DNA of 64,000 nucleotides. It comes from Vibrio pectenicida. GTDB lineage: Bacteria > Pseudomonadota > Gammaproteobacteria > Enterobacterales > Vibrionaceae. Location of the stretch: contig AP024889.1 in assembly GCA_024347015.1 (NCBI GenBank), forward strand, positions 1,240,001-1,304,000, written 5' to 3'. This document shows positions 39,601-47,210 of the stretch, one piece after another (position 1 is the first letter of the stretch; every line of letters starts with the position of its first letter). The notes beneath the pieces were generated by a model, which saw only the letters and a list, made by a program, of their open reading frames with translations, made no database searches and was not told the origin of the DNA. Made by a program: the position numbers and the translations under genes.

Positions 39601-41411
39601 CAGGCAAATTGGTCAAGTGGATGACGAAAACGGTGTCTAAAAAGGTACTCAGAGAATCCACTGAAGAAGTCATGCAGATGATTGATAATATTGATCTTCG
39701 TACCATACAGGAAAAGATTGATATTGGAAGAGGAGTGTCATCTCAAAATGTTATCGAGACACGTTGGGGACGGATTAGAAGTCGCGTGAAAGCTGAAAGC
39801 CCGACAGTTAGGGCTAGAAAGTCACCAATCACTCGAGAGCTGACTGAGGAGCAACGAAATGAACTGCTTGAAAATCAGATGTCTGACACACTAAGAAAGT
39901 ACAGTACGTTTGAGTCGATTGTCGATAATACTGTGAAGATTAGAGATGTTTTAAAGGCGGCGGCTATTCTCGGGGTAATTAATGAGTTGATGGTAGAAGT
40001 AGACAAAGCTTTGGATCCTAATATTTCAGGAAATGCTTTTTACCAAATTGCTAAGATGTGGTTTGTATATTCCCTTGCAGGGGCTTCAGGAGAAGTGCTA
40101 AACATAAAAACGGCAGATGATCTTCTTGAAGAGGCAATGACTAAGTTAGACGTTCCGCCACAGAAACGAATTGAGTTTCTTCAAAAAGTCAGAGATGAAA
40201 GGATAAGCAAACAAAGACTGCTAGACGATCCTCAGGTTCAAGATGCTATGGCTGCAATGGACTCCACAGACCCAGTTGTGAGCTCGACAAGAGAATTGAT
40301 CGTGCCGGATGGAAGGAGTAGTCAAGAGGTGGATTATTATCCCGAAGATAATTGGAGCGATGAAGCAAACCGCATAATGAGGCTTCTTGATGACCGGGAC
40401 GTTGCTAATAGAGCTCGTGATGACCTTACGCCAGAAGAGACGAGGGCGATGAGAAACGGGCATCAAATGCAAGTTCAAGCTGAAGTTCATCAGCTAGCGC
40501 CACCGCCACCTCCGCCACCACTGGTATCTCAGGGACAACAATCAGTAAGGCCAGTCGTGCAGGTAAGGCCAAGGCCGAGGGTTAGTGATGATAGGAAAGC
40601 TGAATTGCGGTCAATGGTGAGCTCTGCAAAAGTTAAGACACTGGCAGATTATAATGAATCTATGGAAGAGCTCAGGCGTAATTTGAAGATTCGCGAAGAG
40701 CAAGATTTAGCGATTGAGCTACTAAATACAAAAATGAAGAATGAATTGATTGAAGCAGGGAAGAAAAAAGAACATCTTTTTTATAATCAAAGTCCATGTC
40801 CTTTGAGAAAAACGCAGCTCGATTATAACGAGAGATATGAAAAAGTGGAAAAAGGTGAGTGTGAGGTGCCTTTTGGCACGGATGCCGAGATTAAACAGGG
40901 AAGAAAAGTGCGTTTGCAAGTGAGGAGCAATCCAGAAAATTCACAACCGCCTTATGTATTTAGAGTGTCTACGGATGGAGAAGTACTCTTAGTTGACGAA
41001 ATGTTTGCCTCTGTAGACAAGAAAAGTAGTGACGTTACTGGTTCTGAACGTTTGAACGCAAATGAGGTGCAAGGGTACTTTATTGCTTCCGAACCTAAGT
41101 TAATGGACAAGCTTAAATATGTGGTTCAAGAAGGACTAGCAGGAGATACTAAAAACCGGCACCTCCTCAAGCAGGCGGGGTATGACTTCAAAGCATTAAA
41201 GAAAAGTGAAAGTGATCCGATTGTCCTTAAACGCGAGGGCGATACCCATGATGCTTTTATCATGATGTTGAACTCTGATAATGTGCAACCCACCGCTAGA
41301 ATGCTAAATACTGATTTTGGTGCTGGTCTTCAATTTGATCGTGAGATTGTTGAAATACATATTTGTGGTCCTAATAGAATAGTTTTAGTATTGGGGAACA
41401 GACAAGGCTAA
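33669..41411 (+). CDS. giant putative effector/toxin with M91-like zinc-protease domain
   Basis: A 2580-residue protein with no signal peptide, starting at GTG after AAGGA. The first 180 residues are related to the orphan protein at 46806-47210 and may be a secretion or chaperone-binding module. Hydrophobic helices lie at about 815-930. A metallopeptidase region (about 1020-1200) has HEMLH at 1101-1105, with the preceding IHITMP and WLDCDPSVVLF. This resembles the M91 family of NleD, a type III effector that cuts host MAP kinases. A long middle region is unassigned. A second hydrophobic segment (about 1902-1975, AVGLGVAFPGFTAGVIGG) could insert in membranes. Seven prolines in a row lie near 2277. 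I infer a multi-domain secreted toxin; the secretion route is unknown. The window shows no clear immunity or chaperone gene. Confidence 0.75.
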   Translation: MPTDSKVLVPYNVLSRPSHDATPLVYAGSSLSSVETNRATAQRIDECQPPTLPVKDEQAASVSKERLNVQDMLEAKVNANDDPLELVWQAWQGKYEQAKAFIEQGYNEQEIDIQRDLITELKQAKEDIVNIPAELSSPVNAMISDANSKSKGWIDELAKSDRAYAYQLARHIDGSLKVVTEALNAFKHDQDLSLDTWKKKVSARYKAKHGLTEDTDNLRHHITLRRHAVRNRLQDVRHELESSKGKMQRKGWRNTFKREDEVKDYFTQVMNALEVVINHLKSKQKQFDPSFKDSAASMFVSKAGQSKEEKRQRGEHEQDKESKSIKLADLEVAMGEQILKFEGAAVKATKSTVAKMGEGAKNKMAKVAMQVARTPTFVAPTALHLLHKARSPMAKGVNKALNYNLSDEDQIIRSIVRSLCWTLIQPAFRMQYDYSPLLGAAQSLAKSKHGVADSADVLETVTESSVATSGINKAASSQSDQGSGEAEKSRQDVLEPSLKKAQQASELLLAQVSLGGNGALRDVLKHYQLSDLTKLSEQLQSLSLSEETPDTNIRPSLGKDVQTLKNLLAQEPSNRGSELNQVSVSERERLVNILATIKDMGLSEQRFNKTVDYFLGVGQEVLSEQGQESLGKAVVEIEDALRKGEAYKKIRAMVLRLRARATKASDYSDSSLDSIIHKARFAGLAAQDAYDELDSLALKHTGQPLGPFSRRSRVAKDWGICANEVLREAGHTEAELIPDTEVIRHALTERDMLTGLVSEKDPLGIFFSTRIAGEWRYAYRDETIKPMSPAEYAAQEKTLAEFIVSWSQKRLARGVVVSFIERGMDVVGGLTVTPLKIGIRAGIKVSISLLRIAYDVHKIKQGVMPGEDKPYKVIKARITHRLEQLGFKMVMIPVGSTVKTVFAAGVSAAAHAHNAMVEKEDKVKISSWTKVLGTEALLTGGSVPVTLGAKTAANLVMVPSPKLTTEEQQVVEQIKQALAGESASEELDALDESSPIFDAYPSVDRGKGEYKEAVDASLEKIASTPFGRDLIESMDQQGIHITMPSDGANTSGGDHDHEPSMGNYANPDKDTVFFDPSYKPSAEDVKGRPWLDCDPSVVLFHEMLHLYYSENPIQFEVAGQTYQVGGLGDPISEHMVAGADYVNEQKVEFRFSDQEWVKQHLKMGKYVNENDLRRELGQPIREDYYFDARNTGANQARFYNNGFGSEPDFNDPDGLNHDPFTQGTRLKPLPEAVTSYPGARSPTRLGDFSNKEREVWRKLSYNLPVKSATNYIGFSLSECRFIRDYSGQYQAEKLAQTIEYFHRNNLTPWYDNSADLDRDFYQRLSDVTLDNGHAIESEDIQVYLEFYGGPEKFSDDNIDSGKGEKEARVVGMVAQRIDDIRTGQNSIATVYEDFYYRGFITDYFIRRNINASTPVVGHHSEGRFRQDNVHPHGQLATAPSFQSGIQTFTNALESAGYTGPFKEVDFEETFYWYEGQHLRDYYDAYDLARNDHRGCIQRADRVYVYRGAEDKDLIYVSGEILEVERVDGKPNTEIDMPQKVFNSLSGPVAIMGVDAKLILPRKKMETLMTVATRRDTADYLYITTDENFQTVQNSDVQTVFDERLGARFEGNNRREIEEDIGYQLKYAPLMRINCESNSDKEDIRQWLNEFSSGTRGGIFGSHDCKRASTFKITKWVQNPDVFYIPLSQDDSSKYDGLMMNWVRGEVIPIPRDLKQRLTLFKTPQFRSNFTESLSQSSIDRLLIRTGQYGLWGKMDDISGYLSELSGASPLDKDEKIQVLDMCLDYVAMMAVGKKTPNDDEIQALLDLFAFVRPDWGGKVISDVSRSEEEALRYESKMNNFVATMHLQPLTVRSREHYLGQLPDKLTDFLEDKLDKDFDYHVTSASEEKTQRIIESLRDPLRWSSYVLAVGLGVAFPGFTAGVIGGMVTTFLTDTVLDIAQLETEDNLEKRQQLLEGIIAKCYTSLGAELGGAVFGPAAGKLVKWMTKTVSKKVLRESTEEVMQMIDNIDLRTIQEKIDIGRGVSSQNVIETRWGRIRSRVKAESPTVRARKSPITRELTEEQRNELLENQMSDTLRKYSTFESIVDNTVKIRDVLKAAAILGVINELMVEVDKALDPNISGNAFYQIAKMWFVYSLAGASGEVLNIKTADDLLEEAMTKLDVPPQKRIEFLQKVRDERISKQRLLDDPQVQDAMAAMDSTDPVVSSTRELIVPDGRSSQEVDYYPEDNWSDEANRIMRLLDDRDVANRARDDLTPEETRAMRNGHQMQVQAEVHQLAPPPPPPPLVSQGQQSVRPVVQVRPRPRVSDDRKAELRSMVSSAKVKTLADYNESMEELRRNLKIREEQDLAIELLNTKMKNELIEAGKKKEHLFYNQSPCPLRKTQLDYNERYEKVEKGECEVPFGTDAEIKQGRKVRLQVRSNPENSQPPYVFRVSTDGEVLLVDEMFASVDKKSSDVTGSERLNANEVQGYFIASEPKLMDKLKYVVQEGLAGDTKNRHLLKQAGYDFKALKKSESDPIVLKREGDTHDAFIMMLNSDNVQPTARMLNTDFGAGLQFDREIVEIHICGPNRIVLVLGNRQG

Positions 41412-41650
41412 GCAGCAGTGCTCATAAATCTGTGTCATTTCAGTAGAATATACAAAACAGGGATGGCACGAGATTAAGGTTAAGTTAAGGAAAAGTCATT
41501 TTCTAATAATTGGTATCGCTCGTTAGAGGTCGGCCAATTCTAGCCCGTACTGCAGTGGAGAAGGTTTTTGCAGTTACTAGGAGTACGTAATTGTAATATT
41601 TAACTAAATCATAGATTTAGTTATGCAGACAGGCCTTGTTCAGCAGATTG

Positions 41651-41676
41651 ACACCGCCAATGGGCGGTGTTTTTTT
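41651..41676 (+). terminator. strong terminator before the decayed effector copy
   Basis: A perfect 8-base stem (ACACCGCC / GGCGGTGT) with a 4-base loop, then six or more T residues. It lies 240 bases after the giant gene. Nearby at about 41603-41623 is another inverted repeat (AACTAAATC / GATTTAGTT). No gene is visible between 41412 and 41650. Confidence 0.85.
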
Positions 41677-41769
41677 GCGTGTTTCGTACGCTCAATCGTC
41701 GTTTTAATTGGTTATCTTCTGGTGGTTTTATCAATTGTAGATTAAGGATAACCCGTGCCTACCAACTCT
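41675..41769 (+). repeat. promoter/start repeat, copy 2
   Basis: This second copy of the 33586-33683 sequence keeps the TACGCTCAATCGTCGTTTT region, the ribosome site AAGGATAA and the GTGCCTACC start, but the coding region behind it is broken. Confidence 0.85.
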
Positions 41770-41988
41770 GACATCGATTGAAACCCATCGAGTAGAAGTA
41801 AAGCTCAGAGACTTATCTCCACAAATTGCCCACTTTTTCAGCAGCAAAGGTTGAAAGAAGAAGCTCAGACGAAGCTTGTATTGAGATTAGCAATTGATAA
41901 TTTAGAAAATCAATACGAAACATTATCAGGACTAGAATATCAGCGGCCAGATGAAACAAAACCAAAAAAATTTATATTTATATGTTAA
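41755..41988 (+). pseudogene. decayed effector N-terminus
   Basis: The GTG start reads VPTNSDID and stops. Shifting frame gives LTSIETHR, matching the SSLSSVETNR and SGLTSIDTNR segments of the two intact relatives. A later frame (LKEEAQTKLVLRLAIDN ... ending FIFIC) may be the tail of the same or another gene. An internal deletion and frameshifts make it non-functional. Beyond it, 41989-42224 is AT-rich and probably holds the promoter of the next cluster. Confidence 0.65.
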
Positions 41989-42224
41989 TTATAAAAATTA
42001 TCAATTATTAAAGTGTCTTATTTTCTAGTAGGATTAATATTTAATTTATTAATATATGTAAAGGTCATTCTTGTTTAAAAAGCAAAAACTTACACGAAAA
42101 CTATTAAAAACCGTTAACCAATGACTGTCGGATTACGGTAGAAAATAAAAATACACAAATTTAACGAATTCATGATTTAAAATGCAGCATACTATAATGC
42201 TATGTATCTATAGTGGGAGTCGAC

Positions 42225-43475
42225 ATGTATAAACTACTTAATGAAATGGCAGACAATATTAAGTCAGGTAGCAGAAAAGATATTTACGAAATGCTACAAA
42301 GAAGTAATCAATATGATGTTAGAATTTCAAAATCTTCAAACCGCGTATTTAAAGATGAGCAAGGTAGAGATATCATTGATTTTGCATCAGGAAACTACTT
42401 AGGCTTTGACAAACGTCAGAATGATCTTTTGCCGGGTGCAATAAAGGCAGTTGAGGATTTTGGCCTTCATACAGGCCGAGCAAGACTCACAGGACACTTT
42501 GATATTTGTCGAAATCTTGAAGATAGGCTATCAAGTTTCATTGGCTCTGAAGACTCTTTAATTGTAACTAACACATTTCTTGGCTCGATTGGAATTATAC
42601 CTGCACTTATTGAGAAAGATGATTTGGTTATCATGGATAAACAAGCTCACGCAATAATGTTTCATGGAGCACAATTAGCAAGAGATAAGGGAGCAATGTT
42701 AAAAAGCTACCCTCATGACGACCTTGATGCACTAGAAAGTTTATTAAAAACACACAAAGGCGCACGACATAAATTGATTTGTCTTGACGCTGTATACAGC
42801 ATAACTGGCAACTACCTTAGGCTAATGGAGATCCAACAACTAGCGCATAAGTATAATGCAATATTATTTGTCGATGATGCGCATGGTTTTGGTATGGTTG
42901 GGAAAAATACGAATGACATTAATCCGTATGGTGACGGTTCAGGAATTGTTAATCACTTGGATTTAGAATACGATAATATCCTATATATTGCTGGAACGGC
43001 CAAAAATATGTCTTCAGCAATGGCATTCGCAGGCGTATCAAAGAAACTAAAAGAAACACTTTTAGCTTTCTCTAGACCTCTTGATTACTCACAACAGCCT
43101 ATTCCATTTGCGTTTGGTATTTTAAATTCTGGTCTTGACCTTCTCGAAAAAGAAGGGGACCAAATTAAGCAACGTATATCATCGATGACCATGAATCTTA
43201 TTGAGAAAATGCACAACCTTGGCTTCTCAACATTTAGTAAGAATAATTTCCCAATTGTTTCTGTTAAGATCCCAAATCCAGAAGCTCTAGTCAGTTTTTC
43301 GAGGATGTTGTTTGATAAATACGGTCTATATGTTACATCTTGCCCTTACCCTACAATGGCTAAAGGCGAGGAGTGCATCAGAATAACAGTTACAGATGCG
43401 AACACTCCAGAACAAATTGATAAGATAGTTCAAGCTTTCGAAGATAATGTCGATTTTCTTTTGAGCAGTGATTAG
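42225..43475 (+). CDS. PLP-dependent alpha-oxoamine synthase-like enzyme
   Basis: A 416-residue fold-type I PLP enzyme of the alpha-oxoamine synthase family (relatives: KBL, BioF, ALA synthase, serine palmitoyltransferase, CqsA). Visible motifs are SGNYLGF, ARLTGHFDIC near the substrate site, DDAHGFGMVG with the PLP-contacting Asp and His, and GTAKNMSS with the likely Schiff-base Lys. Such enzymes join an amino acid to an acyl-CoA with loss of CO2. It is not close to CqsA, the CAI-1 synthase. The ATG at 42225 has GGGAG five bases upstream. It heads a compact four-gene cluster whose other members suggest synthesis of a small amino-acid-derived metabolite. Confidence 0.8.
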   Translation: MYKLLNEMADNIKSGSRKDIYEMLQRSNQYDVRISKSSNRVFKDEQGRDIIDFASGNYLGFDKRQNDLLPGAIKAVEDFGLHTGRARLTGHFDICRNLEDRLSSFIGSEDSLIVTNTFLGSIGIIPALIEKDDLVIMDKQAHAIMFHGAQLARDKGAMLKSYPHDDLDALESLLKTHKGARHKLICLDAVYSITGNYLRLMEIQQLAHKYNAILFVDDAHGFGMVGKNTNDINPYGDGSGIVNHLDLEYDNILYIAGTAKNMSSAMAFAGVSKKLKETLLAFSRPLDYSQQPIPFAFGILNSGLDLLEKEGDQIKQRISSMTMNLIEKMHNLGFSTFSKNNFPIVSVKIPNPEALVSFSRMLFDKYGLYVTSCPYPTMAKGEECIRITVTDANTPEQIDKIVQAFEDNVDFLLSSD

Positions 43476-43594
43476 GTTTTATATTCATTATCATTTGATT
43501 TACGTGGTTGAAAATATTAAATTTATTTTATTTTCAGCAATTTTCTCCGCCTTATTACCTGCTTTTTGAAGTTCATTGGGTATATAGAGGAACA

Positions 43595-43619
43595 GGGATG
43601 GGTAACCATTCCTTGTTTT
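43595..43619 (+). terminator. hairpin with T-run between the oxoamine synthase and the next gene
   Basis: A 7-base stem (GGGATGG / CCATTCC, one G-U pair), extendable by AACA, ends in TTGTTTT directly before the ATG at 43624. It may be a terminator or an attenuator that tunes the downstream three genes. Confidence 0.45.
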
Positions 43620-43623
43620 CATT

Positions 43624-44196
43624 ATGTTTGGTTTAAAAAAAGAATCTTATAAATTAATGCTTGAAAATGGACCTTTAGAGCATGCGTCCGAATTCCTAAA
43701 ATTTGAGTTTGAATTTTTGAAATCAATATTATGTGAATTACAAGAATATGAAGATGTTGTAGTTGTAGGCAGCGGCAATTATAAATATTATGATATTATA
43801 AATGAGCATGGCTTTAACTATATTGGAATTGATCCATACAACATTTCAGAAAAAACGATAAATCTTAGTTTTGAAGATTATGCATATTTATTAAAACCTG
43901 TTAAGAATCGTATATATTTATTTTGGTTTAATGTAATTAGTCATATAGACTTAAATAAAGTACTTGAGTCAAAAGTGTTTTTACCGGGTGATGTTATCAT
44001 CAATTCAACTTGGAGTAATACTCCAAAATCGGAGCAGATTTTAGAAAAATACTACAAAAGCTTTGATGGCAACTATAATGCATCGTGTAAGAAAATACTA
44101 AATAAGCAAAGGTCAATTAAAGACTTTTTATTTAATAAAAGTTTTTATTACCAAATTTGCAATAGTGTTAACAATATAGAGTTTACTATTCTATAG
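43624..44196 (+). CDS. methyltransferase-like protein (Rossmann fold), weakly assigned
   Basis: A 190-residue protein. The segment VVVVGSGNYKYYDI followed by YIGIDP looks like the SAM-binding strand-loop and acidic end of strand 2 in class I methyltransferases. The usual later motifs are not clear, so this is a fold-level call. There is no good ribosome site before the ATG, so the true start may lie at an internal Met (about residue 12). It sits in the cluster between the oxoamine synthase and the adenylation enzyme; a methylation step or a non-catalytic role are both possible. The sequence is very AT-rich. Confidence 0.45.
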   Translation: MFGLKKESYKLMLENGPLEHASEFLKFEFEFLKSILCELQEYEDVVVVGSGNYKYYDIINEHGFNYIGIDPYNISEKTINLSFEDYAYLLKPVKNRIYLFWFNVISHIDLNKVLESKVFLPGDVIINSTWSNTPKSEQILEKYYKSFDGNYNASCKKILNKQRSIKDFLFNKSFYYQICNSVNNIEFTIL

Positions 44197-44218
44197 AAGT
44201 AAAAACAGAGTAACTAAT

Positions 44219-45787
44219 ATGAAACAATTGCTACATTTTGATTTTCACGAATCTACAGCTCTATTCCCCGATAACATTGCTATTGAAGAGGAGAATGGCG
44301 TAATAATTTCTTATGCAGAACTTAATAGACTTGCAAATAAATATAAGGGTTTTTTATTAGACACATCTATTTTAAGTCCTTATGTTGCGATCTTGTCAGA
44401 AGTTAACAGTGACAGCATTGCTTCGATTTTAGGAGTCTTGAAATCAAAAAAAACATATGTTCCTTTAGATGTACAATCTCCACACAAAAGACTAAAGAAA
44501 ATAATAGAAAATTTAGAAATACAAACAATTATTGTTGATAACTCTTTAATTTTAGATAACTTGGAGTTATTAAAACACCCAACAATTAAAAGCGTTCTAT
44601 ATTTTGGAACAACACAAATCGATGACTCGTTACCATCTAATTTTATTAATATCGAGTCCGTTAATGTGATTGATGACTCTGTAACTACGCACAATCAAGT
44701 CAGCGATGACCTTGCTTACGTTCTACATACCTCAGGCTCAACTGGTAACCCAAAGGGTATCATGCTATCACACAGAAATGCGAAAACATTCGTAGATTGG
44801 ATGCAAAAAGAATTTATTCTCGAACCAAATGATAAAGTAATGGCTAGAGCACCTTTAAAATTTGATCTATCTGTTTTCGATATTTTCAACACGTTATCCG
44901 TCGGGGCCACAATCGTGTGTTTTGATTGGAATAAAAAGAGATCCAGAGAGCAAAGACATGTTGATTATGTGGAATTATTAGAAAGATCAAAAGCCACTAT
45001 AATGTACTCAACCCCATCAACATTCATTACATTAAAGGATAAAGCAGGTTTAGGTAAAAATATCAACAATTTAAGACAAATTATGTATGCAGGTGAGCCC
45101 TTCCCAATAACTCAACTTATTTCCTTGAAACAAACACTAAATAATGTGCGTGTAGCAAATATTTACGGTCCGACTGAAACAAATATAATAACTTGTTTCT
45201 GGGTAGACGAGATTGATGAGTCTTGGGATTCAATACCACTCGGTGATGTTGTTGATGATACAGAAATCATTGTAGTTTCAGACGATAGCAATCGCATTTG
45301 CGAGTTAAATGAGGTGGGGGAATTATGGTGCAGGGGAGGAACTGTTACCTCTGGATATGTTGGACAAAAGGAATTAACTGATGTTTGCCTCATTGATAGC
45401 CCATTTCACCTCTATCCGGCAAAGTATTGGCGGACAGGTGATTATGGTTATCTTGGGTCAGATGGATTGCTTTATTACCGGGGAAGAAAAGACCATATGA
45501 TTAAAGCTAATGGTTACCGCATTGAAATCGGTGAAGTTGAGTCTGCGATTTCTCGTCATCCCGATATCTCAGAAGTTTGCGTAATATTTAAGGCTAATAG
45601 CCTTGTCTGTCATTATTCATCAAAATCTGGATGCAAACACAACGAAAGCACTTTGGTTGACTTCGTTAGCAACCATATTCCAAATTACATGATACCTAAT
45701 ATTTGGTTTAATCATTATGAACTACCTAAAACATCATCTGGTAAAGTGGATAGGCAAGCATTAGCAAAAAAGGAGGATACTATATGA
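44219..45787 (+). CDS. stand-alone adenylation enzyme (amino-acid activating type)
   Basis: A 522-residue ANL-family enzyme. Core motifs in order are LHTSGSTGNPKG (P-loop, about 173-184), FDLSVFD (the Asp that binds the alpha-amino group in amino-acid adenylating domains), NIYGPTETN, YWRTGDYG, GRKDHMIKANGYRIE, and the C-terminal SSGKVDRQAL with the catalytic Lys. There is no carrier or condensation domain, so it resembles a free A-domain (DltA-like) that loads a separate partner or releases an aminoacyl-AMP. No carrier protein gene is in the cluster. Its stop overlaps the start of the acetyltransferase gene (ATGA). The substrate cannot be predicted safely by eye. Confidence 0.8.
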   Translation: MKQLLHFDFHESTALFPDNIAIEEENGVIISYAELNRLANKYKGFLLDTSILSPYVAILSEVNSDSIASILGVLKSKKTYVPLDVQSPHKRLKKIIENLEIQTIIVDNSLILDNLELLKHPTIKSVLYFGTTQIDDSLPSNFINIESVNVIDDSVTTHNQVSDDLAYVLHTSGSTGNPKGIMLSHRNAKTFVDWMQKEFILEPNDKVMARAPLKFDLSVFDIFNTLSVGATIVCFDWNKKRSREQRHVDYVELLERSKATIMYSTPSTFITLKDKAGLGKNINNLRQIMYAGEPFPITQLISLKQTLNNVRVANIYGPTETNIITCFWVDEIDESWDSIPLGDVVDDTEIIVVSDDSNRICELNEVGELWCRGGTVTSGYVGQKELTDVCLIDSPFHLYPAKYWRTGDYGYLGSDGLLYYRGRKDHMIKANGYRIEIGEVESAISRHPDISEVCVIFKANSLVCHYSSKSGCKHNESTLVDFVSNHIPNYMIPNIWFNHYELPKTSSGKVDRQALAKKEDTI

Positions 45788-46227
45788 AGCTAAAATTTGA
45801 AATGTCGCCAATTCATCCCAAAACATACAATGAACTTAGAAAGTCCGTTGGTTGGAGTGTGCCGTCAATAAAACAATCTGAGTTAGCTCTTGAAAATACT
45901 TTGTTTCAGTGTACTGCAATCTATCAAGGTGAAGCGATAGGTTATATAAGAGTTGTTGGCGACGGTGTTCTTTGCTTCTCAGTTCAAGATTTACTTGTTA
46001 TTTCATCATTCCAAGGTACAACCCTTGGGGTTGCTCCTAAATTAATGGGTCAAGTATTTAAATACCTTAAGACAAACGCTAATGAGCATAGCGATATCTA
46101 TGCTATGTCGGCCTTAGGAGTTGAACCCTTGTATGAAAAAATGGGGCTTACAATTAGACCAAATAGTGAGTTTGGAGCTGGAATGTGTATTCCTTATAAT
46201 ACATTTGAAGGTTTGAAAATGATTTAA
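45784..46227 (+). CDS. GNAT family N-acetyltransferase
   Basis: A 147-residue protein of the GNAT fold, with the core strands (AIGYIRVVGDG, FSVQDLLVISSFQG) and a C-terminal LYEKMGL segment. The usual Q/RxxGxG/A loop reads FQGTTLGVAPKL, a mild deviation. The ATG overlaps the stop of the adenylation gene and has a strong AAGGAGG site, so the two are co-translated. It could acylate or acetylate the amino product of the oxoamine synthase. It is the last gene of the cluster. Confidence 0.75.
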   Translation: MKLKFEMSPIHPKTYNELRKSVGWSVPSIKQSELALENTLFQCTAIYQGEAIGYIRVVGDGVLCFSVQDLLVISSFQGTTLGVAPKLMGQVFKYLKTNANEHSDIYAMSALGVEPLYEKMGLTIRPNSEFGAGMCIPYNTFEGLKMI

Positions 46228-46440
46228 TTTTTATAATCGTTCACCAACACAAGCCGGTTTAGCTGCTTGAAGCTTGGTTCAATAAATAGCTTAGCTTGCT
46301 CAACCGCTTTTAAAGTCTTATGGCTCACTTGCTTGGCTTTAAATCTATCCTCAGATTTCGCTCTTTCAATGCCTATTCTGGCTTTTCAAGTGTTTGTTCT
46401 CGTTGCATTTGTAGCACATTTTCAAGAACGGACATAACCA
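46224..46440 (-). pseudogene. serine resolvase/invertase C-terminal remnant
   Basis: On the minus strand the segment RIGIERAKSEDRFKAK followed by QVSHKTLKAVEQAK resembles the linker of Tn3-type resolvases (ERxxEGIxxAKxEGRFKGR). The upstream part (VLENVLQMQREQ) is in another frame with stops. The catalytic N-terminus is not visible. The rest of the gap to 46805 shows no gene I can name, apart from the probable promoter of the next frame. Confidence 0.45.
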
Positions 46441-46805
46441 GTTAACCTGTGGGACTACACTCTCCGTCATCTGAAATGGAACTTGTACCCATCAATGTCA
46501 TTCAGTTAACACTCGTACTGGATTTTTTCTCGCTTACAATCTTGCCATTTCTTGCGAGGCTTCCTAGATTGACGTAGAACATGCCTATCCCTGCGTATTT
46601 AGATACTTGTCGTAACTTTATCTAAGTAGTCCTGAGTGACAGACTCATCAGGAAAAACAACGGAATTAAGTATCGAGTCAAATTAGGTTTTATTTATCGA
46701 ACCAGCATTACTATGTATAAATTGCCTATTTTATACTTTCTATCATCGTTTATATTGCCTATATTCGGTGTCGTTTCACAAGTCTTAAATTAAGGGGAAT
46801 TTAAC

Positions 46806-47210
46806 GTGTCTGATGAGTCTCCAGAACCTTCATCACCAAATGCAATCAAATCTTTAACTTCTCTTGCAACACCATTGGTGTTTTCTGAGTCTGGTCTTAC
46901 ATCGATTGATACCAATCGTATCAAGTGGCAAGGGAAAAGCTTTTGGCATTCCTTGCAAGATACTTTTGGACACTCTGCGGACTTGTTGAAGCAGGAGGTA
47001 AGCCAACAGTATCTTGATATTCATGACCAAGTGGAAACAGAGTTTCAAGAAGTTAAACAGACGATAGAGTCTATTCCAGAAGAGATTTCAAAACAGGTGG
47101 ATTCTGCTATGACGGATGTCACAGAGAAAGTGAATGATTACCAACTGGATAAGCGCGTTGAGAGTAGTGTTTACTCCTTAAATAATGCTTTTGATGTATT
47201 TAGATGGTAA
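46806..47210 (+). CDS. orphan effector N-terminal domain
   Basis: A 134-residue protein starting at GTG after AAGGGG. Its whole length resembles residues about 25-195 of the 2580-residue protein: ATPLVF...SIDTNR against TPLVY...SVETNR, then a W-x-x-(L/W)Q helix and IPEEISKQVDSAM against IPAELSSPVNAMI. It stops at the point where the larger protein continues. It is either a truncated effector gene or a retained secretion module with a use of its own. It lies 225 bases before the 1792-residue gene and on the same strand. No other domain is visible. Confidence 0.6.
   Translation: MSDESPEPSSPNAIKSLTSLATPLVFSESGLTSIDTNRIKWQGKSFWHSLQDTFGHSADLLKQEVSQQYLDIHDQVETEFQEVKQTIESIPEEISKQVDSAMTDVTEKVNDYQLDKRVESSVYSLNNAFDVFRW

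Noticed and set aside
42225..43475. CqsA (CAI-1 autoinducer synthase)
   Set aside because: It is in the same enzyme family, but the recalled CqsA motifs around the active-site Lys and N-terminus differ, and the sensor gene cqsS is absent.
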